A stretch of 64,000 bases of DNA from Parvularcula marina. Its GTDB lineage: Bacteria > Pseudomonadota > Alphaproteobacteria > Caulobacterales > Parvularculaceae. The translations under genes and the position numbers were made by a program. The DNA lies in assembly GCF_003399445.1 (NCBI RefSeq), contig NZ_QUQO01000002.1, forward strand, positions 1 through 64,000, written 5' to 3'. The notes under the pieces are model-generated. The model was not told the origin of the DNA, made no database searches, and saw nothing but the letters and a program-made list of their open reading frames with translations. Of this stretch, positions 1 through 10,100 are shown piece after piece. The number at the start of each line of letters is the position of its first letter. The stretch's first letter is position 1.

Positions 1-108
1 AACAAGGACGAGGAAGCGCCGATCTTCTCCGTCGCCGATTACGGGCTCGTCGCCGATCTGTTCGACGTGCTGCCGGAACTGGAAGGGAAATTGAGCTTGT
101 CACGCTAG
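1..108 (+). CDS. etfA: Electron transfer flavoprotein alpha subunit, C-terminal end (partial)
   Basis: Only the last 35 codons are in the window, ending in TAG at 106-108. The tail reads [20 protein letters not shown] followed by FDVLPEL, which matches the conserved EtfA C-terminus (INKDxEAPIFxVADYGLVxDLF) that forms part of the FAD-binding domain II. EtfA with EtfB passes electrons from acyl-CoA and other dehydrogenases to ETF-ubiquinone oxidoreductase. The final residues GKLSLSR are not conserved. The 5' end and any etfB partner lie outside the window. Confidence 0.85.
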   Translation, partial: NKDEEAPIFSVADYGLVADLFDVLPELEGKLSLSR

Positions 109-680
109 ATAATCTTCCTACGTACTGCTCCCAAATTTAAGCCACGCAATGAAGTACCGATAAGATCAACTTGAGGTCGTTGATAGTCGGGTTCTATATT
201 CCGCTAGCGCTAGATGTTCGCTATATCCAGTCAGCTGTTTCGGTTGGCTCAGATCCTTGTATCAGCTTTGCTCATTTCAATGAGCTGCAATGAACCAGAA
301 GCCTGCCTAGTAATTGAAGTAAGCTAACTGGGCTAATATCGTCTTTTTTGCTTCTTGTGCTGAAGGACACAAAAACATTTTCCATGGCTCTGAGTCGTGT
401 TTGAGGTAGTGCAATGGCCTGTTCTGAATTGCGACACGGTGTTCCACCTTCATGTTCATTTGTCTGGCAGGAAAGGCCCAGAGTGGCGGTCCCCATGCGG
501 AGGGCTCGGCAAGTCCTTGCGAGGATGTTGTGCCCGATGGCGCGGGCAGCGTCGTACACTCGACGCGCCGAAACTGCAGGTGAGGGGAAGAAAGGCCGGG
601 TATCTGGAGGCATCTATTTTAAAAGCCACGGGGGTTTAGCCGGTCCGTTCTGGCGCAGAGATGCCATTCCAGACGCCCAA
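109..680. other. Intergenic region without recognisable gene
   Basis: About 570 bases lie between the etfA stop and the first iron-regulated promoter. Several open frames up to 116 codons occur on both strands, but none has a recognisable domain, a good ribosome binding site or convincing composition. A 10-bp palindrome (CTAGCGCTAG) is at about 203-212. I see no RNA gene. The stretch could include decayed coding sequence. Confidence 0.4.
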
Positions 681-709
681 TTGACAATGAGAGTCGTTCT
701 CAATAACGT
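681..709 (+). promoter_or_regulatory. Candidate Fur-regulated promoter
   Basis: A consensus -35 hexamer TTGACA (681-686) is followed after 17 bases by TAACGT, a weak -10. The spacer contains TGAGAGTCGTTCTCA (688-702), a 15-bp 7-1-7 inverted repeat with five of seven arm pairs, as in Fur boxes (consensus TGATAATNATTATCA). Fur occupancy there would block RNA polymerase. The site is about 95 bases upstream of an iron-reductase and TonB-receptor cluster, which fits iron repression. Recognition is by eye only. Confidence 0.55.
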
Positions 710-797
710 CTTTCCGGGATTGGTTTCGGGGCAAAGCCAAAATGCGTTCTTCTATTTCGGTTAGCTGGTTGACCGGCTTCTATAAGGGGCCGTGAAA

Positions 798-1892
798 ATG
801 ATGATGGTACGTTCACGTCGCCGTCGTCCGACTCGACAATTCCTCGAGCCGGCAAAAACTCCCGTCTCCGAAGAAAATCAGGACACGTACTGGTCCGGCT
901 GTCTGATTGTTGCTGAGATTATCATCGAAAGCCCACAGGTGCGTACGCTGCGCCTCATCTCACCTGAGGGCGGCAGCATCCCGTTCCACTTTCTGCCAGG
1001 CCAGTATATCGACGTTGAGGCGGCAATCGATGGCGAGACCTATCATCGCTCCTACTCAATCTCTTCCTCGGCGCGACGAATTGACTGTTTAGATATAACT
1101 GTGAAGCGCGAGCCCCATGGGCTTGTCTCACCTTGGTTGTGCGATGCCGTTAAACCTGGCGATAGGCTGAACATCCGTGGCCCATTTGGCCAGTTCACTT
1201 TCACCGGAACAGAAGCGCAAAGTGTCGTGTTGGTCGGCGCCGGAGTTGGAATTACGCCATTTGTCAGCATGATCCGTACGCTGTTGGATGATGCCTGGAA
1301 AGGGGAGGTTCATGCGCTCTTCGGCTTTCGTAACCGGGAAGAAGCGTTGTTCCTTGAGGAAATGGAGAGCCTTGCTGCCACGTTTCCGACCCTCAACCTG
1401 CATCTGACCTGGTCGAAACCAGAAAGCCGCAAGCTACGCCCGAAGGGCCGCATTACGCCGAGACTGATCCGGAAGACCATTCCTCGCTGGCGCGACCGGC
1501 TCTACTATCTCTGCGGGCCGCTCGACATGATGGATCATGTTCGGAGCGATCTCGTCTGGCGTGGTGTCCCCGTCGATCGTGTGCTGACAGAGGCCTTCGC
1601 CCCACCACCGCGCGATGAGAGCCTCGGGGGTGAATTCAAGATTACGTTCCAGCGCTTCGGTGTCGAAATCACATCTGAGCAGGGCGAATCCCTGCTTGAG
1701 ACGGCGACCCGCGCTGGCGTCATGATGGATTTTTCCTGTCTCAGCGGCACATGCGGCCTGTGCCAAGCCCGGCTGGTTGAGGGCGATGTTGAGATGATGG
1801 CCGATGATGCCCTCAGGCCAGAAGATATTGAGCGCGGGGAAATCCTGACTTGTCAGGCATTTCCCAAATCACCGTGCGTGATTGATGCGTGA
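798..1892 (+). CDS. FAD/NAD(P)-binding reductase with C-terminal [2Fe-2S] ferredoxin domain
   Basis: Predicted 364-residue reductase moving electrons from NAD(P)H through FAD and a 2Fe-2S cluster to an acceptor. The FAD motif RSYSIS is near residue 83, the nucleotide-binding motif GAGVGITP near 146-153 and CGPLDMM follows. The C-terminal plant-type ferredoxin domain has CX4CX2C at about 313, 318 and 321 and a last cysteine about 30 residues on. The N-terminus is basic (RSRRRRPTR). ATG 798 is chosen because AAGGGG (784-789) sits 8 bases upstream; an in-frame GTG at 792 is too close. It is first in an iron-uptake cluster, so a ferric-siderophore or haem reductase role is inferred. By family it resembles phenol or ring-hydroxylating oxygenase reductases, so the true acceptor is uncertain. 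Confidence 0.8.
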   Translation: MMMVRSRRRRPTRQFLEPAKTPVSEENQDTYWSGCLIVAEIIIESPQVRTLRLISPEGGSIPFHFLPGQYIDVEAAIDGETYHRSYSISSSARRIDCLDITVKREPHGLVSPWLCDAVKPGDRLNIRGPFGQFTFTGTEAQSVVLVGAGVGITPFVSMIRTLLDDAWKGEVHALFGFRNREEALFLEEMESLAATFPTLNLHLTWSKPESRKLRPKGRITPRLIRKTIPRWRDRLYYLCGPLDMMDHVRSDLVWRGVPVDRVLTEAFAPPPRDESLGGEFKITFQRFGVEITSEQGESLLETATRAGVMMDFSCLSGTCGLCQARLVEGDVEMMADDALRPEDIERGEILTCQAFPKSPCVIDA

Positions 1893-1922
1893 AAACAACA
1901 AAATCCAGATTCTTTTTGCGAA

Positions 1923-1975
1923 AGAGTTGCATTCTCACTAATGCTGGAACAAACAGCACATGAGAATTAATCGCA
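1923..1975 (+). promoter_or_regulatory. Two Fur-box-like half-conserved sites upstream of the TonB receptor
   Basis: TGAGAATTAATCGCA (1961-1975) keeps a perfect left arm TGAGAAT and five of seven right-arm positions of a 7-1-7 Fur box. A second, weaker site AGAGTTGCATTCTCA (1923-1937) has a perfect right arm ATTCTCA. They lie 15 to 70 bases before the receptor start, so the receptor may have its own iron-repressed promoter or internal control within the operon. Confidence 0.4.
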
Positions 1976-1990
1976 AGTTTGGGGATCGTA

Positions 1991-4297
1991 ATGAGTTTCA
2001 AGAAATATGCTGGCGCCGCTAGCATCCTGCCCTTCATGCTCGCCTTTGGTCAGGCCGTCGCACAGACAGACGCTGAACCGGCCAGGCAACGCGACGACGA
2101 TGTCATTATCGTCACCGGGGAGAAGTTCGACCGATCGCTTCAGGATACGCCGGCTTCCGTGCGTGTCATCGCTGCTGAGGATATCGACAACAACAATATC
2201 GACGACCTGCGCGATCTTTATCGCCGTACACCGAATGTCTATGGCGGCGAGAGCACCGGGGATTTCGCCATTCGCGGCATTAATGCGTTCGATGTCTCTG
2301 GCGGTGGCTCCAGCTTTCTCGCCTCCGTCTATGTCGATGGGGCTGTCATGCCACGGCGCGGCGTCCTGAATGGTCCGACAGATATCTGGGATATCAGCCA
2401 GGTCGAAATTTTGCGCGGCCCGCAATCGACACTTCAGGGCCGCAACGCGCTGGCCGGTGCGATCATTGTCCGCTCCACCGACCCAACTTGGGAATGGGAT
2501 GCCAAGGCCCGCGTGAAAATCGCCGACTATGATTATCAAGAATATGCCGCCGCAGGCGGTGGCCCGCTCGTCGAGGATGAACTGGCCTTCCGTGTCGCCG
2601 TCTCGCACACTGAATTTGGCGGCTATGTCGAGAACACCTTCCTCGATCAGGATTCTGCTTTCAGCGACCGCACCAGCGCTCGCGTGAAGCTATTGTGGGA
2701 GCCTGACGCACTGCCAGACTTCCGTGCACTGCTGACCTTTAGCCACAATGATCACTATTATGGGCCTAACCTGTCGCTCATCTCTGCTGGCAGCGATGAC
2801 CGGGAGCTCAACTTTGATACGCCGACATGGGAATCGATCATTACCAATATCACCACACTGGAGTTGGAATACCGTGTGAACGAGAGCTGGACGCTGGAAT
2901 CGATCACCTCGCACAACACTGCCGATTACGAGTACCAGTATGATGGTGACTACACCGTGGAACCGCTCGGATCTGTATACGACGTAGAAGACGCCACGAC
3001 CTTCACCCAGGAACTGCGCGGTCTGTTTGACTACGGTGCATTGACCGGTCTCGTCGGTGCTTATTATTTCGACTCTGATGAGGATGTTTACTATGGCGGC
3101 CGCCGTTCGTTGACGCTGCAGGCGCTGGGTGTTCCTCAACTGCTCACCGCCCCGCCTGAATTCGGCGGCCTCGGCTTGCCGCAAGCGCTCGCGGATCAGG
3201 TGCTCGGAATCTATGAGCCGGCCAACCCCGTTCTGCTCGATACGTTGACGGAGAACCCGGACAAGGTGATGAGCTATGCACTCTTCACCGATGTGCGTTA
3301 TGATGTGAATGACAAGCTGACGATCTATGGCGGCGCGCGTTATGACCGGGAAGAGCAGGAAAACTTCTTCTCGAGCCTCATCACAGTTGCCAATATCGAC
3401 GCGCTGCCGGACCCGGTCTTTTATGGCGCCATCGATCCGCAATTGGGTCAGTTGATCGCAGGGCTCAACGCTCAGCTTCTCGGTCAGGCTGCCGGTGCGT
3501 CGGGCGAGGCCCCGGTGGCAGACACTACCTTCGAAGCGTTCCTTCCCAAAGTTGGGGCAACCTGGAATTGGACTGAAGACCTGTCCACCAGCTTCACCGT
3601 GCAACAGGGCTATCGCTCTGGCGGTGTCGGCGCCAACATAGCGCGGGCAAGCTCATTCACCTTCGATCCGGAATACACAACGAACTATGAGTTCGCGCTG
3701 CGCAGTCAATGGCTCGGCGGAGCGCTGACGGCCAATGCGAACGTCTTCTACATCGACTGGACTGATCAGCAGATTTCGATCCAGCTGTCGGGCAACCAGT
3801 TCGACTCAGAGACTGTTAACGCCGGTTCCTCCCACCTTCAGGGTGCGGAATTTGAGGTTTTCTATCGTCCGACAAGTAACCTCGATCTGTTTGGCGGTGT
3901 TGGCTATGTGAAGACGGAGTTCGACGAATTTTTCGATGAGCGCAACGGCGTCGTTACCGACCTGTCCGGACGCGAATTTGCCGGCGCACCGAACTGGACA
4001 GTGTCCGGCGGCGGCACATGGCGCGGCGCAAACGGCTTGTTCATTCATGCCGATGCCAACTATGTCAGCGAGAGCAATGCGGTAGTAAACCCGGCCGTGT
4101 TCAACGTCGATCCCAAGATCGACGCCCGGACGCTTGTGAATGCCATGGTCGGCTGGGAAGGTGAGACGTTCAGCGCCTATCTGTATACGAACAATCTGTT
4201 CGACGAGGACTATGTCTATCGTCCGGACTATGATGATGGCCTTGCCACCTACGGGGCGCCGCGTGTCATCGGTGTGCGTTTCGATGTCAGTTACTAG
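1991..4297 (+). CDS. TonB-dependent outer-membrane receptor
   Basis: 768-residue outer-membrane receptor for uptake of an iron chelate or similar ligand, energised by TonB-ExbB-ExbD. A signal peptide (MSFKKYAGAASILPFMLAFG, cleavage after AVAQ) is followed by a TonB-box-like DDVIIVTG, then the plug domain (QDTPASVRVIAAEDI, VEILRGPQSTLQGRNALAGA) and a 22-strand-type barrel ending in GVRFDVSY with a terminal aromatic residue. ATG 1991 is preferred over the in-frame TTG at 1979 because GGGG lies 6 bases before it and the signal peptide starts there. Upstream Fur-like sites and downstream PepSY and DUF3325 genes point to siderophore import; the ligand cannot be read from sequence. The stop overlaps the next start. 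Confidence 0.92.
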   Translation: MSFKKYAGAASILPFMLAFGQAVAQTDAEPARQRDDDVIIVTGEKFDRSLQDTPASVRVIAAEDIDNNNIDDLRDLYRRTPNVYGGESTGDFAIRGINAFDVSGGGSSFLASVYVDGAVMPRRGVLNGPTDIWDISQVEILRGPQSTLQGRNALAGAIIVRSTDPTWEWDAKARVKIADYDYQEYAAAGGGPLVEDELAFRVAVSHTEFGGYVENTFLDQDSAFSDRTSARVKLLWEPDALPDFRALLTFSHNDHYYGPNLSLISAGSDDRELNFDTPTWESIITNITTLELEYRVNESWTLESITSHNTADYEYQYDGDYTVEPLGSVYDVEDATTFTQELRGLFDYGALTGLVGAYYFDSDEDVYYGGRRSLTLQALGVPQLLTAPPEFGGLGLPQALADQVLGIYEPANPVLLDTLTENPDKVMSYALFTDVRYDVNDKLTIYGGARYDREEQENFFSSLITVANIDALPDPVFYGAIDPQLGQLIAGLNAQLLGQAAGASGEAPVADTTFEAFLPKVGATWNWTEDLSTSFTVQQGYRSGGVGANIARASSFTFDPEYTTNYEFALRSQWLGGALTANANVFYIDWTDQQISIQLSGNQFDSETVNAGSSHLQGAEFEVFYRPTSNLDLFGGVGYVKTEFDEFFDERNGVVTDLSGREFAGAPNWTVSGGGTWRGANGLFIHADANYVSESNAVVNPAVFNVDPKIDARTLVNAMVGWEGETFSAYLYTNNLFDEDYVYRPDYDDGLATYGAPRVIGVRFDVSY

Positions 4298-4835
4298 CCT
4301 CATCGGTATCGTCGCTATCGGAGCCGGCTGCCTGTCGCTCCGTCGCGGCTGGTCCGGCTCCCATAAATCCACCCTGCGCCGCCTTTGGGTCATCGCAGGG
4401 TGGCTGCTCATAGCAGCCGGGCTGTACGTCTACGTCATGCTTTATGGTGCGGAGCGGGGCGCAGCGCTGATGCTTTGCGTGCTCGGCATCGCCGCTTTTG
4501 GCGTGGTCGCCTTTTCGTATTCTCGAAAGCCGATCAGGAAGTCGGCAGCGCGTGCGCCGCTGGCGCCATCCATCCGAGGTTCGCGAGTCTGGGCCGGTTT
4601 CATCCGCTTCCTTTTGGCTGGACCTGTTTCCTTCATTGCCGCCACCGGTATTGGACTCGCCATCGCAATTCAGGCGCCGATGAATGAAGCTGACAGGCTC
4701 ATTCTCGGCGGGTCGCTCGTGCCGTTTCTCTGGGGTGGCGGCATGGCATGGACCTTGGCTGATGATAAGGTCATTCGTGCAATGATCGTCCTTCTCGGCG
4801 CCGGCGCGGCCGGCTTTGCAATCGCAACGGTGTAA
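4284..4835 (+). CDS. Fused DUF3325-DUF3649 membrane protein of iron-uptake cluster
   Basis: 183-residue inner-membrane protein. The first half (MSVTSLIGIVAIGAGCLSLR, then a basic loop and WVIAGWLLIAAGLYVYVMLY) resembles DUF3325. The second half (VWAGFIRFLLAGPVSFIAAT ... LGGSLVPFLWGGGMAWTLAD) resembles DUF3649. These are usually two adjacent small genes between a TonB receptor and a PepSY-TM gene; here one frame carries both. ATG 4284 overlaps the receptor stop, which implies translational coupling; the longer open frame starting at 4140 lies inside the receptor and is rejected. Molecular function is unknown. Family assignment is from memory of the typical cluster order and hydrophobic pattern. 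Confidence 0.65.
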   Translation: MSVTSLIGIVAIGAGCLSLRRGWSGSHKSTLRRLWVIAGWLLIAAGLYVYVMLYGAERGAALMLCVLGIAAFGVVAFSYSRKPIRKSAARAPLAPSIRGSRVWAGFIRFLLAGPVSFIAATGIGLAIAIQAPMNEADRLILGGSLVPFLWGGGMAWTLADDKVIRAMIVLLGAGAAGFAIATV

Positions 4836-4838
4836 CTA

Positions 4839-6317
4839 ATGGCACTCTGGCCGAAAATTCCCTCCGGGTTCGTCCGCTCTGTCCTCGCTGGGCACTCGTC
4901 TCTAGGTCTGTTCTTTGCAGGCCTGCTTTATCTTATCTGTCTCTCGGGCACGATCATGGTCTTCCATGAGGAAATGGCCGCATGGGAACAGCCTGGTATG
5001 CCCGCCGGGGAGCCAAGCGATTCAGCGGCAATGGCCATGCTGGAGAACGCTCTTGTCGCCGGCGCGGAAAAGACTGGCTCGGAGCTTCATTCGGTCTCGC
5101 TGTTCACCCAGTGGCGCGAGGATGGGCACACATCCGCTCATTATTATGCCGATAACGGCGAATACGGATCATGGATCGCGGATCCCGTGACGGGTGAGCT
5201 GGTAGCCGATAATCATGCGCCGCTGACGGACTTTATCGAGCAGCTGCATATCTATCTGCGCCTGACCGACTATTATGGCATCTACTTGGTCGGCCTGATC
5301 GGCGTTGCCATGTTGTCTCTGGTCATTTCAGGCGTGTTGGCGCATCCGCGTATTTTCCGTGATGCCTTCAACTTCCGGCGCGGCGGTGCCTTGCGCCTGC
5401 AAGAGGCCGACGTCCATAATCGGCTTAGCGTCTGGGCACTGCCATTCCACCTGATGGTCTCGTTCACGGGCGCCTTTCTTGGCCTGTCCTTTCTCATCGT
5501 CGCGATGCTGGCCTTCGTTGCCTATGACGGCGATCAGGCCGCCGCAGTGCGCGCGGTACTTGGCCCGCAGCCGACGGAAGACCACAGCCCGGCACCGATC
5601 CCACCCATGATGGATATTCTCGATGATGCGCGCGAGAGGACAGGACTTGACCGGTTGAACTATATCCAGCTGGAACATCCCGAAACCATGGGCCAGATCG
5701 TAACGATCGAGATGGCCGCGCCTGATGAATTGTCTTCCGGTGAGGTCGTCTACTACGATGCCGAGGGCAACTTTATCGAGACGTCGGGGAGCGCGTTCGG
5801 CTCGATCGGACCACAAGTGCTGGCAGCAATGGGGCCTCTCCACTTCGGCGCTTTCGGCGGCATGTGGGTGAAAGTGCTCTATATCGTTTTTGGTCTGGCA
5901 TCGACCGGCGTGACGGTGACAGGGATCAGTATCTGGCTCGCGCGCCGGCGAGAACAGGGACGCCCCGCACCACAGTGGGAACGGATCTGGATCGCGACAG
6001 TCTGGGGCGGAGCTATCGCCGCTGTGGCGCCGGGACTGGTGCTTTCAAGAAATGAAAGTCTGGGCGATCCGGTCTTTCTTGCATCGCTCGCCATTGCCCT
6101 CATCCTGTCATGGATAATCCGTAGACCGCTACTTCTTTCGGGGACACTAAAGGCAATACTTGCTGCTGTCCTCGTCGCACTCGCGGTCATGAATGTGATG
6201 GCTCACGGGGAGCTCGCATTGGGCGGCGCATCGTTGGGTGTCAATCTCACACTTCTGGCCGTAGCGCTCGGACTGGTCGCAAGCCTGTTCATGAGAAAGC
6301 CAGCACACGAAATATAG
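4839..6317 (+). CDS. PepSY-associated TM protein (iron-regulated membrane reductase, PiuB/FoxB-like)
   Basis: 492-residue inner-membrane protein with about seven to eight transmembrane segments. The first is GHSSLGLFFAGLLYLICLSG followed by TIMVFHEEM; a periplasmic PepSY-like region follows, then NRLSVWALPFHLMVSFTGAF, LHFGAFGGMWVKVLYIVFGL and C-terminal helices. Histidines at the ends of helices (GHSS, VFHEE, PFH, LHFGAFG) fit the di-haem arrangement of PepSY-TM ferric-siderophore reductases such as FoxB. It likely reduces Fe(III)-chelate in the periplasm to release iron. It begins 3 bases after the preceding stop, in the same operon as the TonB receptor. Confidence 0.8.
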   Translation: MALWPKIPSGFVRSVLAGHSSLGLFFAGLLYLICLSGTIMVFHEEMAAWEQPGMPAGEPSDSAAMAMLENALVAGAEKTGSELHSVSLFTQWREDGHTSAHYYADNGEYGSWIADPVTGELVADNHAPLTDFIEQLHIYLRLTDYYGIYLVGLIGVAMLSLVISGVLAHPRIFRDAFNFRRGGALRLQEADVHNRLSVWALPFHLMVSFTGAFLGLSFLIVAMLAFVAYDGDQAAAVRAVLGPQPTEDHSPAPIPPMMDILDDARERTGLDRLNYIQLEHPETMGQIVTIEMAAPDELSSGEVVYYDAEGNFIETSGSAFGSIGPQVLAAMGPLHFGAFGGMWVKVLYIVFGLASTGVTVTGISIWLARRREQGRPAPQWERIWIATVWGGAIAAVAPGLVLSRNESLGDPVFLASLAIALILSWIIRRPLLLSGTLKAILAAVLVALAVMNVMAHGELALGGASLGVNLTLLAVALGLVASLFMRKPAHEI

Positions 6318-6812
6318 GGAAGCGAACACTCAAGGCCATTCGTGCTTATTCGAGGCGAGGTAGCGGATAAGGTCGATCATTGAGGGCGGTAGGTGTACCG
6401 TTCGCGACGTGGGCGAATTTGCGCTTCAGCTTCAGGCACTCACCAGCAAGACCCAGTTCTCAACTTGATCTCCCCCGGCGCGCCATTTCATCAATCCAGA
6501 ACTTGTTCCCGGGTAAGTATGCTGGGCCCTCTGAGCGGTCAGTTCACATGCTGCTTTACAAAATGCTACGGTGCCGAGAGTGGCCATCTGTCAACAAAAA
6601 GGATCCGTCGCTTGACCACCGGAAAGAGCGAGAGAAACGGGTTTCTTCAAGCCATATCTGGTTGTGCTGTAGGGCGATTTGAGGACTGGTGCGTGGTGGA
6701 GCAGGCGAGCAGGGCGCCACTCACAAATTTTTGAACCAATCCAACAAGAAATGTGGACAGGGCGCCCATCAGCTATTAAACGCTGCGGCTCTGGTCCTCT
6801 TCGGGATCAATT
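6318..6812. other. Intergenic region before tRNA-Phe
   Basis: About 495 bases with no convincing gene. Open frames of 100 and 113 codons on the plus strand have no recognisable domains and no good ribosome binding site. I see no strong terminator for the upstream iron operon. Confidence 0.4.
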
Positions 6813-6888
6813 GCCCAGGTAGCTCAGTTGGTAGAGCAGCGGATTGAAAATCCGCGTGTCGGTGGTTCGATTCCGCCCCTGGGCACCA
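6813..6888 (+). tRNA. tRNA-Phe (anticodon GAA)
   Basis: A 76-base cloverleaf with encoded CCA. The acceptor stem GCCCAGG pairs with CCTGGGC; the D-loop is AGCTCAGTTGGTAGAGC; the anticodon stem-loop CGGATTGAAAATCCG carries GAA; the T arm GTGGTTCGATTCCGC is canonical. The 3' part from 6842 onward is also the left attachment repeat of a genomic island, and the gene remains intact after integration, as is usual for tRNA-targeting tyrosine integrases. Confidence 0.97.
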
Positions 6889-6891
6889 TTT
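6842..6891 (+). repeat. attL: 50-bp direct repeat shared with 30545-30594
   Basis: Positions 6842-6891 (anticodon loop to just past the CCA of tRNA-Phe) are identical to 30545-30594. The match breaks at 6841/30544 (G versus A) and at 6892/30595 (A versus T). This is the signature of site-specific integration into the 3' part of a tRNA gene and sets the island limits. Confidence 0.93.
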
Positions 6892-6955
6892 AAGCCAAAG
6901 AATTCAAACACTTGGAAGCATGTCTCCGTAGGGCTGTGCTTCGTACCTAAGCACA

Positions 6956-6975
6956 GGGTTCAATTGGGGTTCAAC
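6956..6975 (+). repeat. GGGTTC arm-type repeat pair near attL
   Basis: GGGTTCAATTGGGGTTCAAC contains two GGGTTCAA units in tandem, 68 bases beyond the tRNA end. Near-identical pairs occur at 30395-30416 and, inverted, at 19441-19461. Such short direct repeats flanking an attachment core are typical of integrase arm-binding sites; that role is inferred. Confidence 0.5.
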
Positions 6976-7172
6976 TCGTCGGGTCCTGTCCAAAACCGTG
7001 ACTGGAACAATGGCAAAGGCCGTATAACCGTATACAGCCACATCAAGCCTTTGGTATGCGCCCGCCCTGAGACTCTAAATCAAATTGGCCCATGAACTTA
7101 GGTCAGACGGTCTCGTAGAGGCGGCACGGTCGTTGTATAATTTTCATTGGATGTCCCACACGATTGCTCGCT

Positions 7173-10100
7173 TCAGGCTGCTGCGAGGACGCCGCTGCTC
7201 AGTAGGTGGTCAAAGATGTGGCCAATATAGTCCTCGGCCTGTTCCTCCATGAAATAGACATTCATTTCATTGAGTTGATCGACAGTAAGCCCCCAATTGA
7301 GCTTCGCGTGCCGGGTCGGCGTGATGACAAAGCTGCTCAGCGATACGTTGGCATTTCCAAGTCGATCTTCGATCTCCTTGATAGTCTCGTGAAACGATAT
7401 TTTCTTATGTCCGGGCCCTTCATGTTGAAGTCCGTGGGGCTCGATGAACGCGATACTCTGCTTCTTGCCGTTGACCAGCCACAGCAGAAAGTCGGGATAA
7501 AAATTTCCGGCTTCAAAGAATCCCATGCCGCGGCCGCGGCTTTCATTCCGCAAGAGGAATACCTCAGTGCCGTCATGTTTCAGGGACTTCTGTTCGGTGT
7601 CTAGATAGATAACCAAATCCTCGACAAACTGAATTTCACTTTCGTTTAGCGAGACGGGAGTGACCTGTATTTTACCGCCTTTGCGCACGTGCAGGATTGG
7701 CTCGTAAAGATGTTGGGCGAGAAGACAGCCCTTTAGGTCACCTGAAGTTAGCAGGCCTGGCGTCCCAGCATTAATTTCGGCGCTTAGATTTTGGATGTGA
7801 GCAATCAGGGTGTTTTCATCGGCATCGACGATCAGTTGGTAGAATTCCGCGCTCGGAATGTTCGGATCGTCAGCTTCAATCGGGCGCAGTTCCAGCCGAG
7901 GCTCGATAAACGCCGCTTTGCGATAATTGTAATATTCCTCAGCATACTTCTGTAGAAGCTCCGCCGCCATTTCCTGCCACAACGCAATGTTTGATGGATC
8001 GTCAAAAGTCATCCGACCCGAAGGAACGATAATCTTATACCAAGAGGCATCGGCGAGGAGCGGTTTGAGCTGATCTTTTTGTATATTGAAATTGTGCCAG
8101 GTTCTCTCGCGTTTGAAGCGCTCTAAGCGGAAGAAAAGATCGTGCTCATCGAGAAATGCTGCATGCAAACTTGAGAATGTTTGCTCGTTCTTCAATCCGA
8201 TCGTGTCGCCGCGACGTGATTCCAATGATTGAATTCTTGGATACCAGTCAATTGCGATTATCTTTTCCCGCAATTTATCTGGAACCTCGCCGAACATCGG
8301 TACAGCAGCATCGCGTTTGAAGTCGTACTCTTTGCCGTTTGCCTTCTTTCGACGAGGACGGAGGACCATAAGGTTCTGCCCAAAATCATAGGTGACATTG
8401 AGCGGGATCTGGAAAACTTCCTTCTTGTCGTTTGAAGGCAATTCTTCCTCTTCCAGAAAAGCCCGAAAGCGCTCCATGAAATCTGCTTCAACGCCAAACA
8501 CGTTCAGCGTTTCAGCATATTGGATGAAATCTGGCTGATGTGAGGGCGTAGAAAATCCACTCCGCTGCAATGACCAATCGTGTCCCTTTAGGCGTACGCC
8601 GCGGCCAAAGAGTTGGATGATCTGTGAGCCTTCGGATTTGCCAACATGCATAAGGCCGAGCGTGCTCACGCGCCAGCAATCCCAACCTTCCACAAACCGC
8701 TTTGACCCGATCAGTAGATTGAGTGGCGATGACGATTCATTGATTTGACCGAATAGTGTGTCTGAAAACTCGCTATCCAGTACGGTGACGTTTTCAAAAT
8801 ATCGGTCCGCGATATGGCTGGAAAGGCCTGAAGCGTCGCCAACATTGATAAGGCCAAAGGGCGTTTCTGATTGCCCGACCCGCAGCATAATTTCATTGTC
8901 ATCGCCTTTGATACGGGCCATTGCCAATTGTCCGCCTGCCGATGACTGAAAAACACGCTGGTGAATGTCTTTAAGTAAGTCTCGCGCAGTCAATCCTTCC
9001 GATGTCATCAGTGTGTTCAGATAAGCGAAGCCTCCAGAAAAAATATCGTTTCCGCCCGCATCGAGAAGGCCGGTTTTCTCGCCGTTCCCCGAGATAATAT
9101 TCTGAATTTCATTTTCGGCGGCTGAACTGTCACTCAAAAATCTCGCTAGAAAAGCGATGATTTTTCCGACGTCCGAAATCGTACCTTCTTCGATTTTTGT
9201 CTTCTTACCACCGGTAACGCTCGCGCCGACGAAGACCCAGAGCGGCTTCTCGATATTGTAGTCGGCGAACGCGACCTTCTTGTCCTCATAGAGGCGCAGT
9301 TGCTGATAATAAGCGAGCAGGCAGGCGGTCAGGTAAGAAAATTCGACGGCGAGTCGCGCAGCAGGTGATTCCTTGTCCTTCGGCAGGTTGAAGATGCGGT
9401 AGTCCTTGCCGTACCCGTCCTCGTAAAAATACCGGTATGAATAATCAAACAGCACCGACTTGGCGTAGGCCGCTGTGATCGCGCTGTTATTGGCGGCGGT
9501 GGTCGCTTCCTTGAATGTCGCGGAATACTCGAAAACGAAACCGCGTTCGGCGAGCTTGGCGCGATTGGCGAACCAGCCGCGTTCCTCTGTGCTGCCCATG
9601 CCACGATGTGCTTCGTCCACCAGAAGCAAGTTCTGGTCGCCCAGATTGCGCACGGCGATCGTGTTCGGGCCGTCCTGTTCGCCGAGTTTGGTGACTTCGG
9701 TGAAGTCCATCTGGCGGAGGCCATTGCGCCCGGTTGAGAGGAGATCGCCGCTATCGGTCATCAGACGCTCGGCGAGGATGCCGCTGGCCTTGAGCTCGCC
9801 TGCATGTTGGCGAGACAGGCCCTCATTCGGCGTGATCAGGATGGTTCGCGTCAGATCATCTTTCAGTGCCGACTTACCCGCATAGTGCCGGAATTGCAGG
9901 AAATTGACATGCATCAGCAGCGTCTTGCCCGAACCTGTGGCGTTCTGAAGGCAGACCTTGTTCAGCTCGTCGAGCGTGAAGGGTGTGATTCCAGTCTCAT
10001 ACCCTTCGCCTTCCCAATAGGCATTGAACGTCTTCACATAGGCATTCAGATCACGGCGCAGAGCGTGGATGTCGGCGAAATAGCGGTCGAGATAGATCTC

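Noticed and set aside
272-764. Possible small genes between etfA and the iron cluster
   Set aside because: Frames overlap on both strands without recognisable domains or ribosome binding sites.
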